From a virus, in IMG/VR virus record IMGVR_UViG_3300043673_000021, positions 33,626-97,625 of that record: a stretch of 64,000 bases of DNA; one strand, written 5' to 3'. The notes below the pieces were generated by a model. That model ran no database searches and had not been told where the DNA came from. It saw only the letters and a program-made list of their open reading frames with translations. The translations under genes were made by a program, and so were the position numbers. This document shows positions 55,709-64,000 of this stretch, piece by piece. Every line of letters starts with the position of its first letter. Within the stretch, counting starts at the first letter, position 1.

Positions 55709-58700
55709 GGATGGTTGCGGTCGCAATGCCCAATGGACCCATCGTGTCTCCAAACCGCCCGTTGATCGAATACGGCGACTTTACAACATAGTTCACCGTG
55801 TCAACGAAGATGCTCGACGTAGAAATACTCTGGAACGAATGCGTCTCAAGCGCGTTGGCCTGCATGCTGTTTGTCGACCCCACCATCGTGAATGTCTGCG
55901 GAGTTACGCCTGTAGAAAACAACCAAGAAGGCGCGCATGTGCTTGCATTGTAGTCTGAGAGATTGAAGATCGCACTCGGCTGTCCTGTAAAGGCCTGCTG
56001 ATCGTTGGAAAGCATTATGCAGTTCGTGGAGCTATTGACCCAGATGTTGTTCCACACCTTGAGGTTGATAACTTGGTTGGCTGCCCCACCCCAACTCATA
56101 AGCGCCGATGTGCCGCTGTTGAACCTGAACAGGTTGTTGTGTATCTCCGTGCTATCGGATAGGACGCCGCCGGTCCCGCAGCAGATGGGAGCTATAAACC
56201 CGTCGATTACATTCGAGTTTAGAAAGGCCACCTGTGGTGGCGCGGAAAATGGAACTGAGTTAAGTTGGTTAGTCCCGCTCCACTGAAATATCTGGTTAGC
56301 CGTAATCCAGTTACGGCTGTAGGTATTACCGCTTCCAAAAGACGACGATGACTTGTCGTAGATCCCTTGGCCGTTGTCGTGAACCCAGTTATCAGAAAAG
56401 GTGGAAGTCGTCGTAGAGTAAACCTTTATACCGGTCGCGTTCAGCCGGTTAGTGCCACTCGTAGAGTTGAATCCAGAAATCTCATTGTGGTGAACGTTTA
56501 TATTGGTTGCGGCCTCTACGATGACCCCTTGGTAGTTAGGATCGGTGTCGCCGGTCAATGGCGGGGTGATGGTTCCGCCGATGAGTTTGTTATAGGAGAA
56601 TTCCACATCAGTTGTAGAGCCGCCAACGGCACCCAGCCTAGACACTGTTACCTCAGCCGAAACGGCATTTGTGCTTGAGGCATCTAGGATGAACCCAGTG
56701 ATTAGAATGTGAGAGAACAGCGTTCCGATTAAAGGCGGGGCGAGTTCTTTTGTGGAAGTTCCAGCATATGCAATCGTGACCGATTCGCCGGGATAGGGCT
56801 TCATGGTTATCCGGTTGCCAACACCGCCATCACGGACAGGGGCAATGTACGAATTGACGCCGCCGCCGCCAGCGATCGTGCTCAGCGTTGGGTAGGTGCC
56901 CGCCCTGAAGTACAGGATATCGCCGGGATGAAGAATCTGGCACGCTGCGCCGGGAACGTAATCACTCGGATTCACTAGATCGGGCAGTCCGAACGGTGCA
57001 GCGAAAGTCCCAGTGCCCGCGCCTGAATGCGTATCTACGTAATAGCAAACTCCCCCTCCTGTTGCTTCACACGTTCCAGACTGCGCAATATTCCACGCTG
57101 TCGAGTCTGCTACGGATGCTGAAAGAGATTGCAGGAGCAGCGTGGAAGAGTCCAACTTGGTTGCCGTGTAATCGGTGCCCAACGTTTTGGAAACCCCGCC
57201 TACTGTGATGGTGCCTGGGACGGCGGCTGTCCAACTGGCGACCTGGAAGACGGGGTAATGCTGGATGTTGTGCGTTGTGAAGCTGACGCCGCTCGTGGCT
57301 GTCATGACGTACGCGCCTTTGAGAAGGTCGAAGCCGTTCGTCACATCTGCGCCGGTCCCAACTGTTCCCGTGGTCATAGTGGGCGCAACGATGTCATGAT
57401 ACTCTGTCGCCTGCTCTTGCGCTGTTGCGATTGAAGTGATACCGTTGTCTCCAACTCGCATAGAAAGGTAATGGGAATAGACATCAACGCCCACGCTCAG
57501 TGGCGCTGGAAGGTTCATGTCCCATTCTGTTCTTATTCCTTTAAAGTACTGTGGGGTGGACCCGAACGGATAGACATACGTATCAGCAGGGCCAGCCAGA
57601 AGAAGCATGTTAGTCTTCATCGCGACATGGTAATCAACAACGCCACCAATACAGTTAAGTGCAGCGCAGTGAGATACGTCTCCAACAGTTGGCAGGCCAG
57701 GGTTACCGGCACTAATACAATCATTGCTCGCCGGGAAACTGGAAGTTCCGGCTGATGAGTAAAGCAAGAAAGTTTTGTTGCTTACGTTATTCGGTGGTGG
57801 ATCTTGCCACATCCACAGCCAAGGGGATGGGGATGGTGGAAGGAAATTGCTAGTTCCAGAGCATGGATTAGGCCCACCAGACCAATTGTTAGCGATGGTT
57901 TCCAAGTTACCAGCGAACGCCCATGTGCCATTAAGAATGGGTTCTACCCCTACGCCACCCGGAAATCCCCAAACTAGAGGAGCTTGGCCGTCTGTTCCTG
58001 TGTAGGAGAACTTGGTTGTTCGATAGATTTTGTCCGGGGCTTCCATTGAGAAGTACTGGTCCACCGATATGCAGCAATCGGTTACGGCAGTATTCGTCCC
58101 GAAGCGTATGGGTACGAAGTGGTATTTGATGCGCTTTCTAAGATTGTTATCTTCGAGAACCGTAAGGGTGCCAGGACTCGGACCCGTGCTTCCACCACCG
58201 GAGTATCTATCAGTCGTGTCGTGGTTAGTCCAGTCCCACTTATCCCAGATGCACCCGGTATCAAGTCCGCATACACTGTACTGCTGGGTTGAATCACTCT
58301 TCAGGTCCCACAGTCTAGCAATGCCTTTGTATTGTCCCAATGTAGGATCAGGAGATCCTACTGGCCCATCTCCACTCCCAATTTCAACTGCATAGTGCCC
58401 TGGGAATGTAACCCTATAGCCAGTGCCTCCTGGATTAACAGACTTAGTTAGAGTTGGGTTAGCAGCAACTACAGCGAACGCGCCGAGATCGGGCGATCCA
58501 TCGGTGGGAGAGCCAGCCGCCCGCAATGCTGGGTTCGTTGGGTAGTATCCCGGCTTGACAAATGCGAGGAGTGCCGCGATGTTGTACGCCGAGTTATAGC
58601 CGGTCGCGTCGTTGATCTTTGCAAGTTCCGCCAACGCACAAGCTCCCGTCCCATCACAACCGAGAGTCGCGCCCCACGACCCGAGAGAGCGGTTACCATC

Positions 58701-60203
58701 TACGAACCACGGATCGGCAATGATGTCGTGGACGCCGTATGCCGTGCTGGTGACAGGCATGTCTCCGCCGCCAATCAGATGGTAAGTGGACATCCCCGTT
58801 ACTACGTTCCAGCCCGCGTTGTAGTCCATGCTGGTCACCGCCTGCGTGGCGTGGGTCGTGCCGGAGACGTCCTGCATCTGGTACCCTAGGTAATTCTGTT
58901 TATGAACGCAGAGCATGTTTCGGTAGACCGCGTACATATTAGCGAACGAAGTAGATGGTTCGCCAATATGACCGCAGGCCATCTGCACCCCGGCAATGAT
59001 TGTGTTGTTTTTTACGATCACTCCGGTTACGGAAACGCCGGATGACATAAGCTCAGAAGTCAAAGTGCCGGACGCAATCGTCAGGTTGTTGGTGACTATG
59101 GTTCCCGTATTAGGCACTACCATGTCTCCGGTGTCGTCTGGTAGGGAGTAGTCAGTCTCGAAAATATTACTAGTGACCGTTGTCCCAGTGTCAGCCATGC
59201 TCAGCATATGAGGATTGCCGCTGCAAGCGTAAAAATAGTTTCCGCTTATGACGCTAAGGCCAACGGTCATTGTGGTAGCGCCACCGAGAGCCCCGTTTGG
59301 AATGGTGCTACAGGGCTGCATGATGAAATTTCCAGTTATAGTGTTGGTCTGCGCTGCATCCTCAAACACCTGATACTTTGTAAGGTTTCCTGTTACCGTA
59401 TAACCCGACGCCGAGATGTTAAGAATACCGTCCGTCAAAACGTTGTTTGTAAACTGCCGCAGGTGCCCGCCTGTGGGGTTCACGCCAAAGAGTGAAACTT
59501 CATTCCCTACATGCAACGTATTTGTGAAAGTTACACCACTAATCACGTAATCGTCGGTCGCGTTGCCGTTGTTGCCGATATTAACTTGCCCACTTAGGTC
59601 AACAGCCCCAGCCCACACAATCGAACTCACATTACCGTTGCTGCGAAACGTACCGGCATACTGAGAAGCGCTGCCAAGGTGCGACCAATTCATATGGGGC
59701 CAGGTGATGTTATACCCAGACGCGAAGTCAATCCCCATGTCAACGAAACCAACGCCTAAACCTGTAGTCGAGATGGTTGAGGGGGCCAATGCAGTTGCGC
59801 TCGGGCCTGTCCAGGTGAGAATCCCAGTCGCCGTGTGGATAGAGAATAAATCGCCGCTGGACGCCGTGATAAAATTGACCGCCCCATTGTCAATGAACAA
59901 AACATTGCCAATCGTACCCATACTTCCATAGAGTTTTAATTGACCGCCTGGATCGATTATGAAAGTTCCACCTGTTATGATTAGGCCATCCCCAGAGCCA
60001 GAGCCACATGACAAGGGGAAGCCACTGCGAACTCTGATTGTGGCCGTTGAAACGACCGTGCATGTATCGCCATTACCGTGATTCGGCGCAACACCCCCAA
60101 CCCAGGAGCCACCCGCGTCTGCGTTGCCTCCGCTCGAGGTCGAGGTGATGCTGGCCGCAAAGCAGGAAGAGAGAGAAAGCGCGACAAGGATAGGAAGCTT
60201 CAC
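55626..60203 (-). CDS. Giant secreted beta-helix protein (tail spike/adhesin)
   Basis: 1525 residues. Signal peptide (MKLPILVALSLSSCFAASIT) followed by a long right-handed beta-helix region (GLIITGGTFIIDPGGQLKLY, NNGNATDDYVISGVTFTNTL), a central non-repetitive domain with Trp-rich segments (about 620-1010), and a second beta-helix after YYVDTHSGAGTGTFAAPFGL (ILITGFILDASSTNAVSAEV, NINVHHNEISGFNSTSGTNR). Such helices bind and often cut polysaccharide. Size and location suggest a phage spike, but an exported adhesin fits the signal peptide. ATGA link to the gene before it. Confidence 0.8.
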   Translation of the reverse strand: MKLPILVALSLSSCFAASITSTSSGGNADAGGSWVGGVAPNHGNGDTCTVVSTATIRVRSGFPLSCGSGSGDGLIITGGTFIIDPGGQLKLYGSMGTIGNVLFIDNGAVNFITASSGDLFSIHTATGILTWTGPSATALAPSTISTTGLGVGFVDMGIDFASGYNITWPHMNWSHLGSASQYAGTFRSNGNVSSIVWAGAVDLSGQVNIGNNGNATDDYVISGVTFTNTLHVGNEVSLFGVNPTGGHLRQFTNNVLTDGILNISASGYTVTGNLTKYQVFEDAAQTNTITGNFIMQPCSTIPNGALGGATTMTVGLSVISGNYFYACSGNPHMLSMADTGTTVTSNIFETDYSLPDDTGDMVVPNTGTIVTNNLTIASGTLTSELMSSGVSVTGVIVKNNTIIAGVQMACGHIGEPSTSFANMYAVYRNMLCVHKQNYLGYQMQDVSGTTHATQAVTSMDYNAGWNVVTGMSTYHLIGGGDMPVTSTAYGVHDIIADPWFVDGNRSLGSWGATLGCDGTGACALAELAKINDATGYNSAYNIAALLAFVKPGYYPTNPALRAAGSPTDGSPDLGAFAVVAANPTLTKSVNPGGTGYRVTFPGHYAVEIGSGDGPVGSPDPTLGQYKGIARLWDLKSDSTQQYSVCGLDTGCIWDKWDWTNHDTTDRYSGGGSTGPSPGTLTVLEDNNLRKRIKYHFVPIRFGTNTAVTDCCISVDQYFSMEAPDKIYRTTKFSYTGTDGQAPLVWGFPGGVGVEPILNGTWAFAGNLETIANNWSGGPNPCSGTSNFLPPSPSPWLWMWQDPPPNNVSNKTFLLYSSAGTSSFPASNDCISAGNPGLPTVGDVSHCAALNCIGGVVDYHVAMKTNMLLLAGPADTYVYPFGSTPQYFKGIRTEWDMNLPAPLSVGVDVYSHYLSMRVGDNGITSIATAQEQATEYHDIVAPTMTTGTVGTGADVTNGFDLLKGAYVMTATSGVSFTTHNIQHYPVFQVASWTAAVPGTITVGGVSKTLGTDYTATKLDSSTLLLQSLSASVADSTAWNIAQSGTCEATGGGVCYYVDTHSGAGTGTFAAPFGLPDLVNPSDYVPGAACQILHPGDILYFRAGTYPTLSTIAGGGGVNSYIAPVRDGGVGNRITMKPYPGESVTIAYAGTSTKELAPPLIGTLFSHILITGFILDASSTNAVSAEVTVSRLGAVGGSTTDVEFSYNKLIGGTITPPLTGDTDPNYQGVIVEAATNINVHHNEISGFNSTSGTNRLNATGIKVYSTTTSTFSDNWVHDNGQGIYDKSSSSFGSGNTYSRNWITANQIFQWSGTNQLNSVPFSAPPQVAFLNSNVIDGFIAPICCGTGGVLSDSTEIHNNLFRFNSGTSALMSWGGAANQVINLKVWNNIWVNSSTNCIMLSNDQQAFTGQPSAIFNLSDYNASTCAPSWLFSTGVTPQTFTMVGSTNSMQANALETHSFQSISTSSIFVDTVNYVVKSPYSINGRFGDTMGPLGIATATILNTSRYGPQLGFVGLSFLQGNFSGITQ

Positions 60204-61288
60204 TGGATGATTCTCCGACGCACTGCGCTAGTAGCTGATTGCTCGGAACTGACTGTGGCCCATGTCGAAGTCGACCCGTAGTTACCCCACTCTGCGGAGA
60301 CCTGGGCATCCGACATATTTAAACTCGATACGCGAAACTCATCTTCAAGACCTCCGAAAGGTTGGCCGAGGGCATGACTTGCTCCGAGGTTAAGGGATGT
60401 CGCGGTCAGGGTCTGTGCCGTAATGGCACCCGATACGACATTTACGCCATCAATATAAAGGGTTCCAGTTGTGCCAACTCCCTTTTGTACAATTTGGTGC
60501 CAGTTACTATTGGATGGAGTTGTAAAAGTGAGGAATGCAGAGTTGAAATAGGCGTTCGTTCCGCTTGAAACTTGCGTCAGCCATTGCGGAAAGTCGTCCG
60601 AACTCATTAGGGCTGCTGTCTGGCTGTTCAGCGTTGCCGACCACACCCATACTTCAGCCGTAAAGGTAGCCTGATTAAATGCGGGGAAAGCCACGTCCAC
60701 CACCCCCGCTCCTGGCAGCGAAATCGCCCCGCCCGTGATTCCCGTAGCGGATGCTACCCCCGCGCTTCCAAGATAAGTTCCGTTGTTGCCATTGGATGTC
60801 GAATCTGCCGTCGTGCAGGTTATTATGCAGCCGGAGTTGATGTCGGATAAGTGCGCCACCACAAAGTAAGCCGCAGGCCACACCTGAGATGCAGTGCCTC
60901 CCTGCCATGTGCTCGCAGATGAGTTGTAGCACTCCCAGATCACTAACCCGCTGGTGGCTGTTGGAATTCTGACATGCACAATACGCGCCCCGAGGGTTGT
61001 GGTGGGCAACTCGAATTGCCAACGAAGAGGCAAGGCACAGCCCGCGTCAGATGTAAAGATATCGTCCGCCGACACAGTCTGCCCGTCGTATTGAGTCGCC
61101 ATATGTTGAACTAACCCGTTCGGAGTAACGGCGAGGTGTGCATCTGTCCGGTTCACGAGGTACATGTAATCAGTGATGGTCGCTGCCAGTGTTGGCAGGG
61201 TGTGTGAAATACAATTGTGGAACCCGTTACCGCATGCACCGAACGCCGGCAAGCAACTCAGGAAAATCATCGCCAGTATAAGTCTCAT
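60200..61288 (-). CDS. Secreted DUF2341 plus LamG/ConA-like lectin protein
   Basis: 362 residues. Signal peptide (MRLILAMIFLSCLPAFGACG). Residues about 45-145 match DUF2341 (RIVHVRIPTATSGLVIWECY) and about 185-345 a LamG-type jelly roll (FTAEVWVWSATLNSQTAALM, HQIVQKGVGTTGTLYIDGVN, GGLEDEFRVSSLNMSDAQVS). Probably binds cell-surface carbohydrate. The start codon shares an A with the stop of the larger gene upstream. Confidence 0.75.
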   Translation of the reverse strand: MRLILAMIFLSCLPAFGACGNGFHNCISHTLPTLAATITDYMYLVNRTDAHLAVTPNGLVQHMATQYDGQTVSADDIFTSDAGCALPLRWQFELPTTTLGARIVHVRIPTATSGLVIWECYNSSASTWQGGTASQVWPAAYFVVAHLSDINSGCIITCTTADSTSNGNNGTYLGSAGVASATGITGGAISLPGAGVVDVAFPAFNQATFTAEVWVWSATLNSQTAALMSSDDFPQWLTQVSSGTNAYFNSAFLTFTTPSNSNWHQIVQKGVGTTGTLYIDGVNVVSGAITAQTLTATSLNLGASHALGQPFGGLEDEFRVSSLNMSDAQVSAEWGNYGSTSTWATVSSEQSATSAVRRRIIQ

Positions 61289-63744
61289 TAGTTGATCACC
61301 CCATAAACAAAGAGCTTGACGTCTTTAGTGGTCCCATTTGCCGTGCCAGATAAATCAACCTGGGAGTTTGCGGCAATGGCTGTGTTTGTCATCGATCCAG
61401 CCACGATGAAGCCAGCGCTACCCCCCGTACCGGAGACGCTTCCTGGCGCAACGCACGTAATCGTAAATAAGGTTGTGCCACCGATCTTTGCCGTCACGTT
61501 CTGACTACCAGCGTCCGAGATACACGTGGCCTCAACCAACGTCTTTGCGTTGGAGTCATTTACCGCCGCCGCGTGGTTGGTGAGGTCTGCGGTCACGAAA
61601 GCCGCCGTCGCATTCTCTGCGCCTACCTCATAACTTAGAACGTTGACGTTTTGGGATGGAGTCGAGTAGATTGAGAGCTTAATATCTTTTGTTGTTGCGT
61701 TGGCCGTGCCAGACAGGTCAAGTTGGGAATGCGCGGCGACGGCCGTATTCGTCATGGATGCCGCGATGATGTTTCCTGCGGAGCCACCAGTCCCAGAAAC
61801 ACTTCCTGGGGCTACACAGGTAATGCTGAATAGCGTCGTCGATCCGATCTTGGCGGTTACCGTCTGCGACCCAGCGTCGGAAATGCACGTCGCTGATGTA
61901 AGGGTTCTGGATATGGAATCGGTGACGGAGAAGGCGTGATTCGTAAGGTCGGCCGTCACAAAGGCAGCAGAGGCGTTCTCGGTGCCAACTTCGTAACCGG
62001 ATAACAGCACAGGTTTCGCTGCTGCCCTGCTCGTGTCGGTCGGATGCACGTGATCTGCGCGGGCTGCCGTGGTTCCTGTGCCGACCGCGCCTGATCCACT
62101 ATCGACAAGTGGGGTGGAACTCGATAGTACAACCCCGCTACCAACAGGCGTGACAGTACGAGTGCTGTCCATTATCGAAAACACGCCAGCATTATCAGCA
62201 TTGAAAAATATGACGTACCCATTGGTGACCGGAGTTGGAACACTGGCGACCGTGCGCCACAAGCCACCCGCGCCGAAGGCTGTTCCAGAATTGAAGCCGC
62301 CAGTGCAATTCATGACAGATCCAGCTGCAGTGCAGCCCGAGTCGGCAAGCGATCCACCACCAGCAGCAGACTGTACCGCCCCGGCTGAGCCAGCCGCCGA
62401 GCTTCCGCCACCCGCACCCAGCCGGAAGTTCGTTCCGTCATATGCGAAGATGTAGCCCGTTCCTGCGATTAGTGCGCCCGACGCGATATTAGTTGCGCCA
62501 TCGGCTGCTTTCAGGGTCTTCGCTCCGAGCCCATTGACGTTCAGAGTTGCGGTTCCTGTGTTCGTTGTCTGCGGGACGAAGGTAACGATCAAGCCCGCGA
62601 GCGTTGTGACTGTCGGGCTTGGACTCGGACAGGTGTAAGTCGTCGTGCTTCCGGTGGCGTCCACGCACAGTGCGTTATTGCCGCTGCCCGGGGTTCCTGC
62701 TCCAGTCGCCCCCACGGCCCCCGCCAGATTGATATTCCAGCTGGAAAAAGTGCCCGACCCGCTAACCGCATCAGCGATAAGCGCCAGCGACGTACCGCTA
62801 TATGAAACGAGGTTTCCTTCGACATACGCGCCTCCGCCGGTCGATGATACCCGAACCCTCGCCCCCACGGTATAGGCAAGTCCCGCTTGGGTAGTCAGGC
62901 TGATGCTGCCGGTGCCGATGGTGATGGAGGTGGCGGAGGTTGCCGCATAACCCGGCCCTATGGGACCGCTCGATCCCGCCAGCCCCACATTCCCTGAGGC
63001 ATTCAGATTCCAGTCTGCATGTGATCCTGAGCCGTTCGTGGTGTCGACTGTGATCACCAGCGTGCTCCCGCTATAGGAGGCGACAATGCCCTCCATGTAC
63101 TGCGTGGTGTCGGATGCCGACGATGCTCGCGCCCTGACGCCGGCAGAATATGCGAGTCCGGTCTGTGTGGCGAAGGTCTTAGACCCGGTGCCAATCGTTA
63201 GCGAGGTGGTCGACGTCGCCGCATAGCCGGGACCAGTTGAGCCGATCGCGCCTGCTGCCCCAGCAACCCCCGGCGTCCCCCACTGCAACACGACCGTCGT
63301 GGCCGCCGGAGAGCCAGTTCCGACCACCATGATGTCTACCAAGTCTCCCTGTGCGACTGTGAAGGAGTGCGTTAGATCTGAGCATGAAGTGGCCGGGTTG
63401 CTGATCGTGCAAGTGATCACCTGCGAAGAACTGTTCTTGCGCCACGTGAACGTCAACGTTGCGGACCCTCCCGGCGTCGTGCCGACAGTTGCCGAGAAAT
63501 TGGCGATCGGGCCAGCAATGACAGATGTCGCTTGGACCAAATTCTCGGTTGAATTGGCGAGCACGCCACCGCCCGGCGGCAGGAAGAACGTTCCGGCGTA
63601 GTTGGCTGATGGAGCGGAATAGGAGCCGCTGCTACCGCTAGATCCGGTGCCGCCAGTGTTGCAGCCAAAACACACGCCAAAGCCGCCGATCTGGCCAAGC
63701 AGCGACGGGCTTGCGAGCGCAAAAATGATTACAAGTTTCTTCAT
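61288..63744 (-). CDS. Secreted fibre-like protein with repeats
   Basis: 818 residues from ATG 63744 (AAGGAA seven bases upstream). Signal peptide (MKKLVIIFALASPSLLGQIG), glycine/serine-rich N-terminus with collagen-like links (GAAGAIGSTGPGYAATSTTS), two ~95-residue repeats (GTGSKTFATQTGLAYSAGVR and its copy), a knob with TLNVNGLGAKTLKAADGATN, the phage-fibre tag TTAARADHVHPTDTSRAA, and two C-terminal ~100-residue repeats (SYEVGAENATAAFVTADLTN; GSQNVTAKIGGTTLFTITCV). The collagen-like turns and DHVHP tag are typical of trimeric phage tail fibres. Confidence 0.8.
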   Translation of the reverse strand: MKKLVIIFALASPSLLGQIGGFGVCFGCNTGGTGSSGSSGSYSAPSANYAGTFFLPPGGGVLANSTENLVQATSVIAGPIANFSATVGTTPGGSATLTFTWRKNSSSQVITCTISNPATSCSDLTHSFTVAQGDLVDIMVVGTGSPAATTVVLQWGTPGVAGAAGAIGSTGPGYAATSTTSLTIGTGSKTFATQTGLAYSAGVRARASSASDTTQYMEGIVASYSGSTLVITVDTTNGSGSHADWNLNASGNVGLAGSSGPIGPGYAATSATSITIGTGSISLTTQAGLAYTVGARVRVSSTGGGAYVEGNLVSYSGTSLALIADAVSGSGTFSSWNINLAGAVGATGAGTPGSGNNALCVDATGSTTTYTCPSPSPTVTTLAGLIVTFVPQTTNTGTATLNVNGLGAKTLKAADGATNIASGALIAGTGYIFAYDGTNFRLGAGGGSSAAGSAGAVQSAAGGGSLADSGCTAAGSVMNCTGGFNSGTAFGAGGLWRTVASVPTPVTNGYVIFFNADNAGVFSIMDSTRTVTPVGSGVVLSSSTPLVDSGSGAVGTGTTAARADHVHPTDTSRAAAKPVLLSGYEVGTENASAAFVTADLTNHAFSVTDSISRTLTSATCISDAGSQTVTAKIGSTTLFSITCVAPGSVSGTGGSAGNIIAASMTNTAVAAHSQLDLSGTANATTKDIKLSIYSTPSQNVNVLSYEVGAENATAAFVTADLTNHAAAVNDSNAKTLVEATCISDAGSQNVTAKIGGTTLFTITCVAPGSVSGTGGSAGFIVAGSMTNTAIAANSQVDLSGTANGTTKDVKLFVYGVIN

Positions 63745-63813
63745 CGACATTTCCTTTTTGTGTGCTGCTGGAATTTCAGTTGGCGACTGCTGAATGCCAA
63801 GGTCGGGGGTTTT

Positions 63814-64000
63814 TCAAAAGATGATTGCCGGAGAGCTATTGCTGGTAGCGATTGCGGTCAGCGAAGACATTGTAGGCGGGCTGTTCTGGTTGGTGTAATT
63901 TTGGAGTATCCAGTCACCGGACCTAGCGACACTGGATACTCGCGCTTCGTCGTTGACAGAATTAGCAAACTCTGAAAAACCGTCATCCATGACGAAGAAA
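63814..64000 (-). CDS. C-terminal end of a gene entering from the right edge
   Basis: The minus-strand frame is open from the window edge to a stop at 63814 (62 codons visible). If it starts at ATG 63990 it is a 58-residue gene (MDDGFSEFANSVNDEARVSS); more likely it is the end of a longer upstream gene. Ser/Thr-rich, unassigned; the fibre gene starts 70 bases downstream. Confidence 0.45.
   Translation of the reverse strand, partial: FFVMDDGFSEFANSVNDEARVSSVARSGDWILQNYTNQNSPPTMSSLTAIATSNSSPAIIF

Noticed and set aside
55626-63744. A diversity-generating retroelement behind the large fibre proteins
   Set aside because: No reverse transcriptase and no template/variable repeat pair is recognisable; the repeats in the fibre gene are in tandem within one protein.

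Overview
The window is most of a tailed-phage genome (or prophage / phage-plasmid) from a moderately GC-rich Gram-negative host. Direct signs are a terminase pair at the left edge (terL running off the window), a tyrosine integrase with a candidate attP, a recombination set (lambda-type exonuclease, ERF annealing protein, SMC-like ATPase), an HNH endonuclease next to a replication-type protein, DUF932 and DUF2303 phage proteins, and very large fibre or spike proteins entering from the right edge. No rRNA, ribosomal protein or housekeeping gene is present. Genes leave the left edge at terL and enter the right edge as fibre genes, all on the minus strand, which fits a circular or circularly permuted map whose capsid and tail genes lie outside the window. 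The secreted PEP-CTERM protein and LamG/DUF2341-type fibre proteins hint at a host such as Acidobacteriota; this is inference only.

Layout. 0-3.6 kb: terL, terS-like and small regulators (minus). 3.6-6.9 kb: a control region with repeated 18-bp dyads (core TGTGGC-N6-GCCACA), a leftward small-gene cluster, a small zinc protein and a serine recombinase (plus). 6.9-10.9 kb: rightward genes from two look-alike promoters, including DUF932. 10.9-31.9 kb: a very long leftward operon of small, mostly unrecognised genes, nearly all joined by ATGA, GTGA, TAATG or TGATG overlaps. It includes an RlaP-like nucleotidyltransferase, a replication-type protein plus HNH, an HD-type protein, a DUF4326 protein, an XF1762-like acetyltransferase, a helicase-methyltransferase fusion, a VRR-NUC nuclease and DUF2303. 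32-33.4 kb: attP-like region and integrase (plus), facing an excisionase-like gene. 33.4-41.1 kb: more overlapping leftward genes and a C5 cytosine methyltransferase split in two, carrying nine GACA repeats in one half, an HNH gene between the halves and a second HNH gene nested out of frame in the other half. 41.1-49.8 kb: unassigned possible structural genes, then the recombination module and small genes. 49.8-54.9 kb: rightward genes, including small secreted proteins, a possible replication initiator followed by an 11-bp-phased iteron array, and a HicB-like protein. 55-64 kb: a PEP-CTERM protein (plus) meeting three large leftward fibre/spike genes, each with an N-terminal signal peptide.

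How it fits together. The dyad-rich 3.6-6.9 kb region probably decides between the leftward and rightward programmes. Recombination and replication functions are spread through the leftward operon. DNA modification is unusually elaborate, with one fused helicase-methylase and one split, repeat-bearing cytosine methylase. The fibre block probably governs host contact. Most genes shorter than 150 residues have no family I can name; many carry paired CxxC motifs and are probably small zinc-binding proteins.
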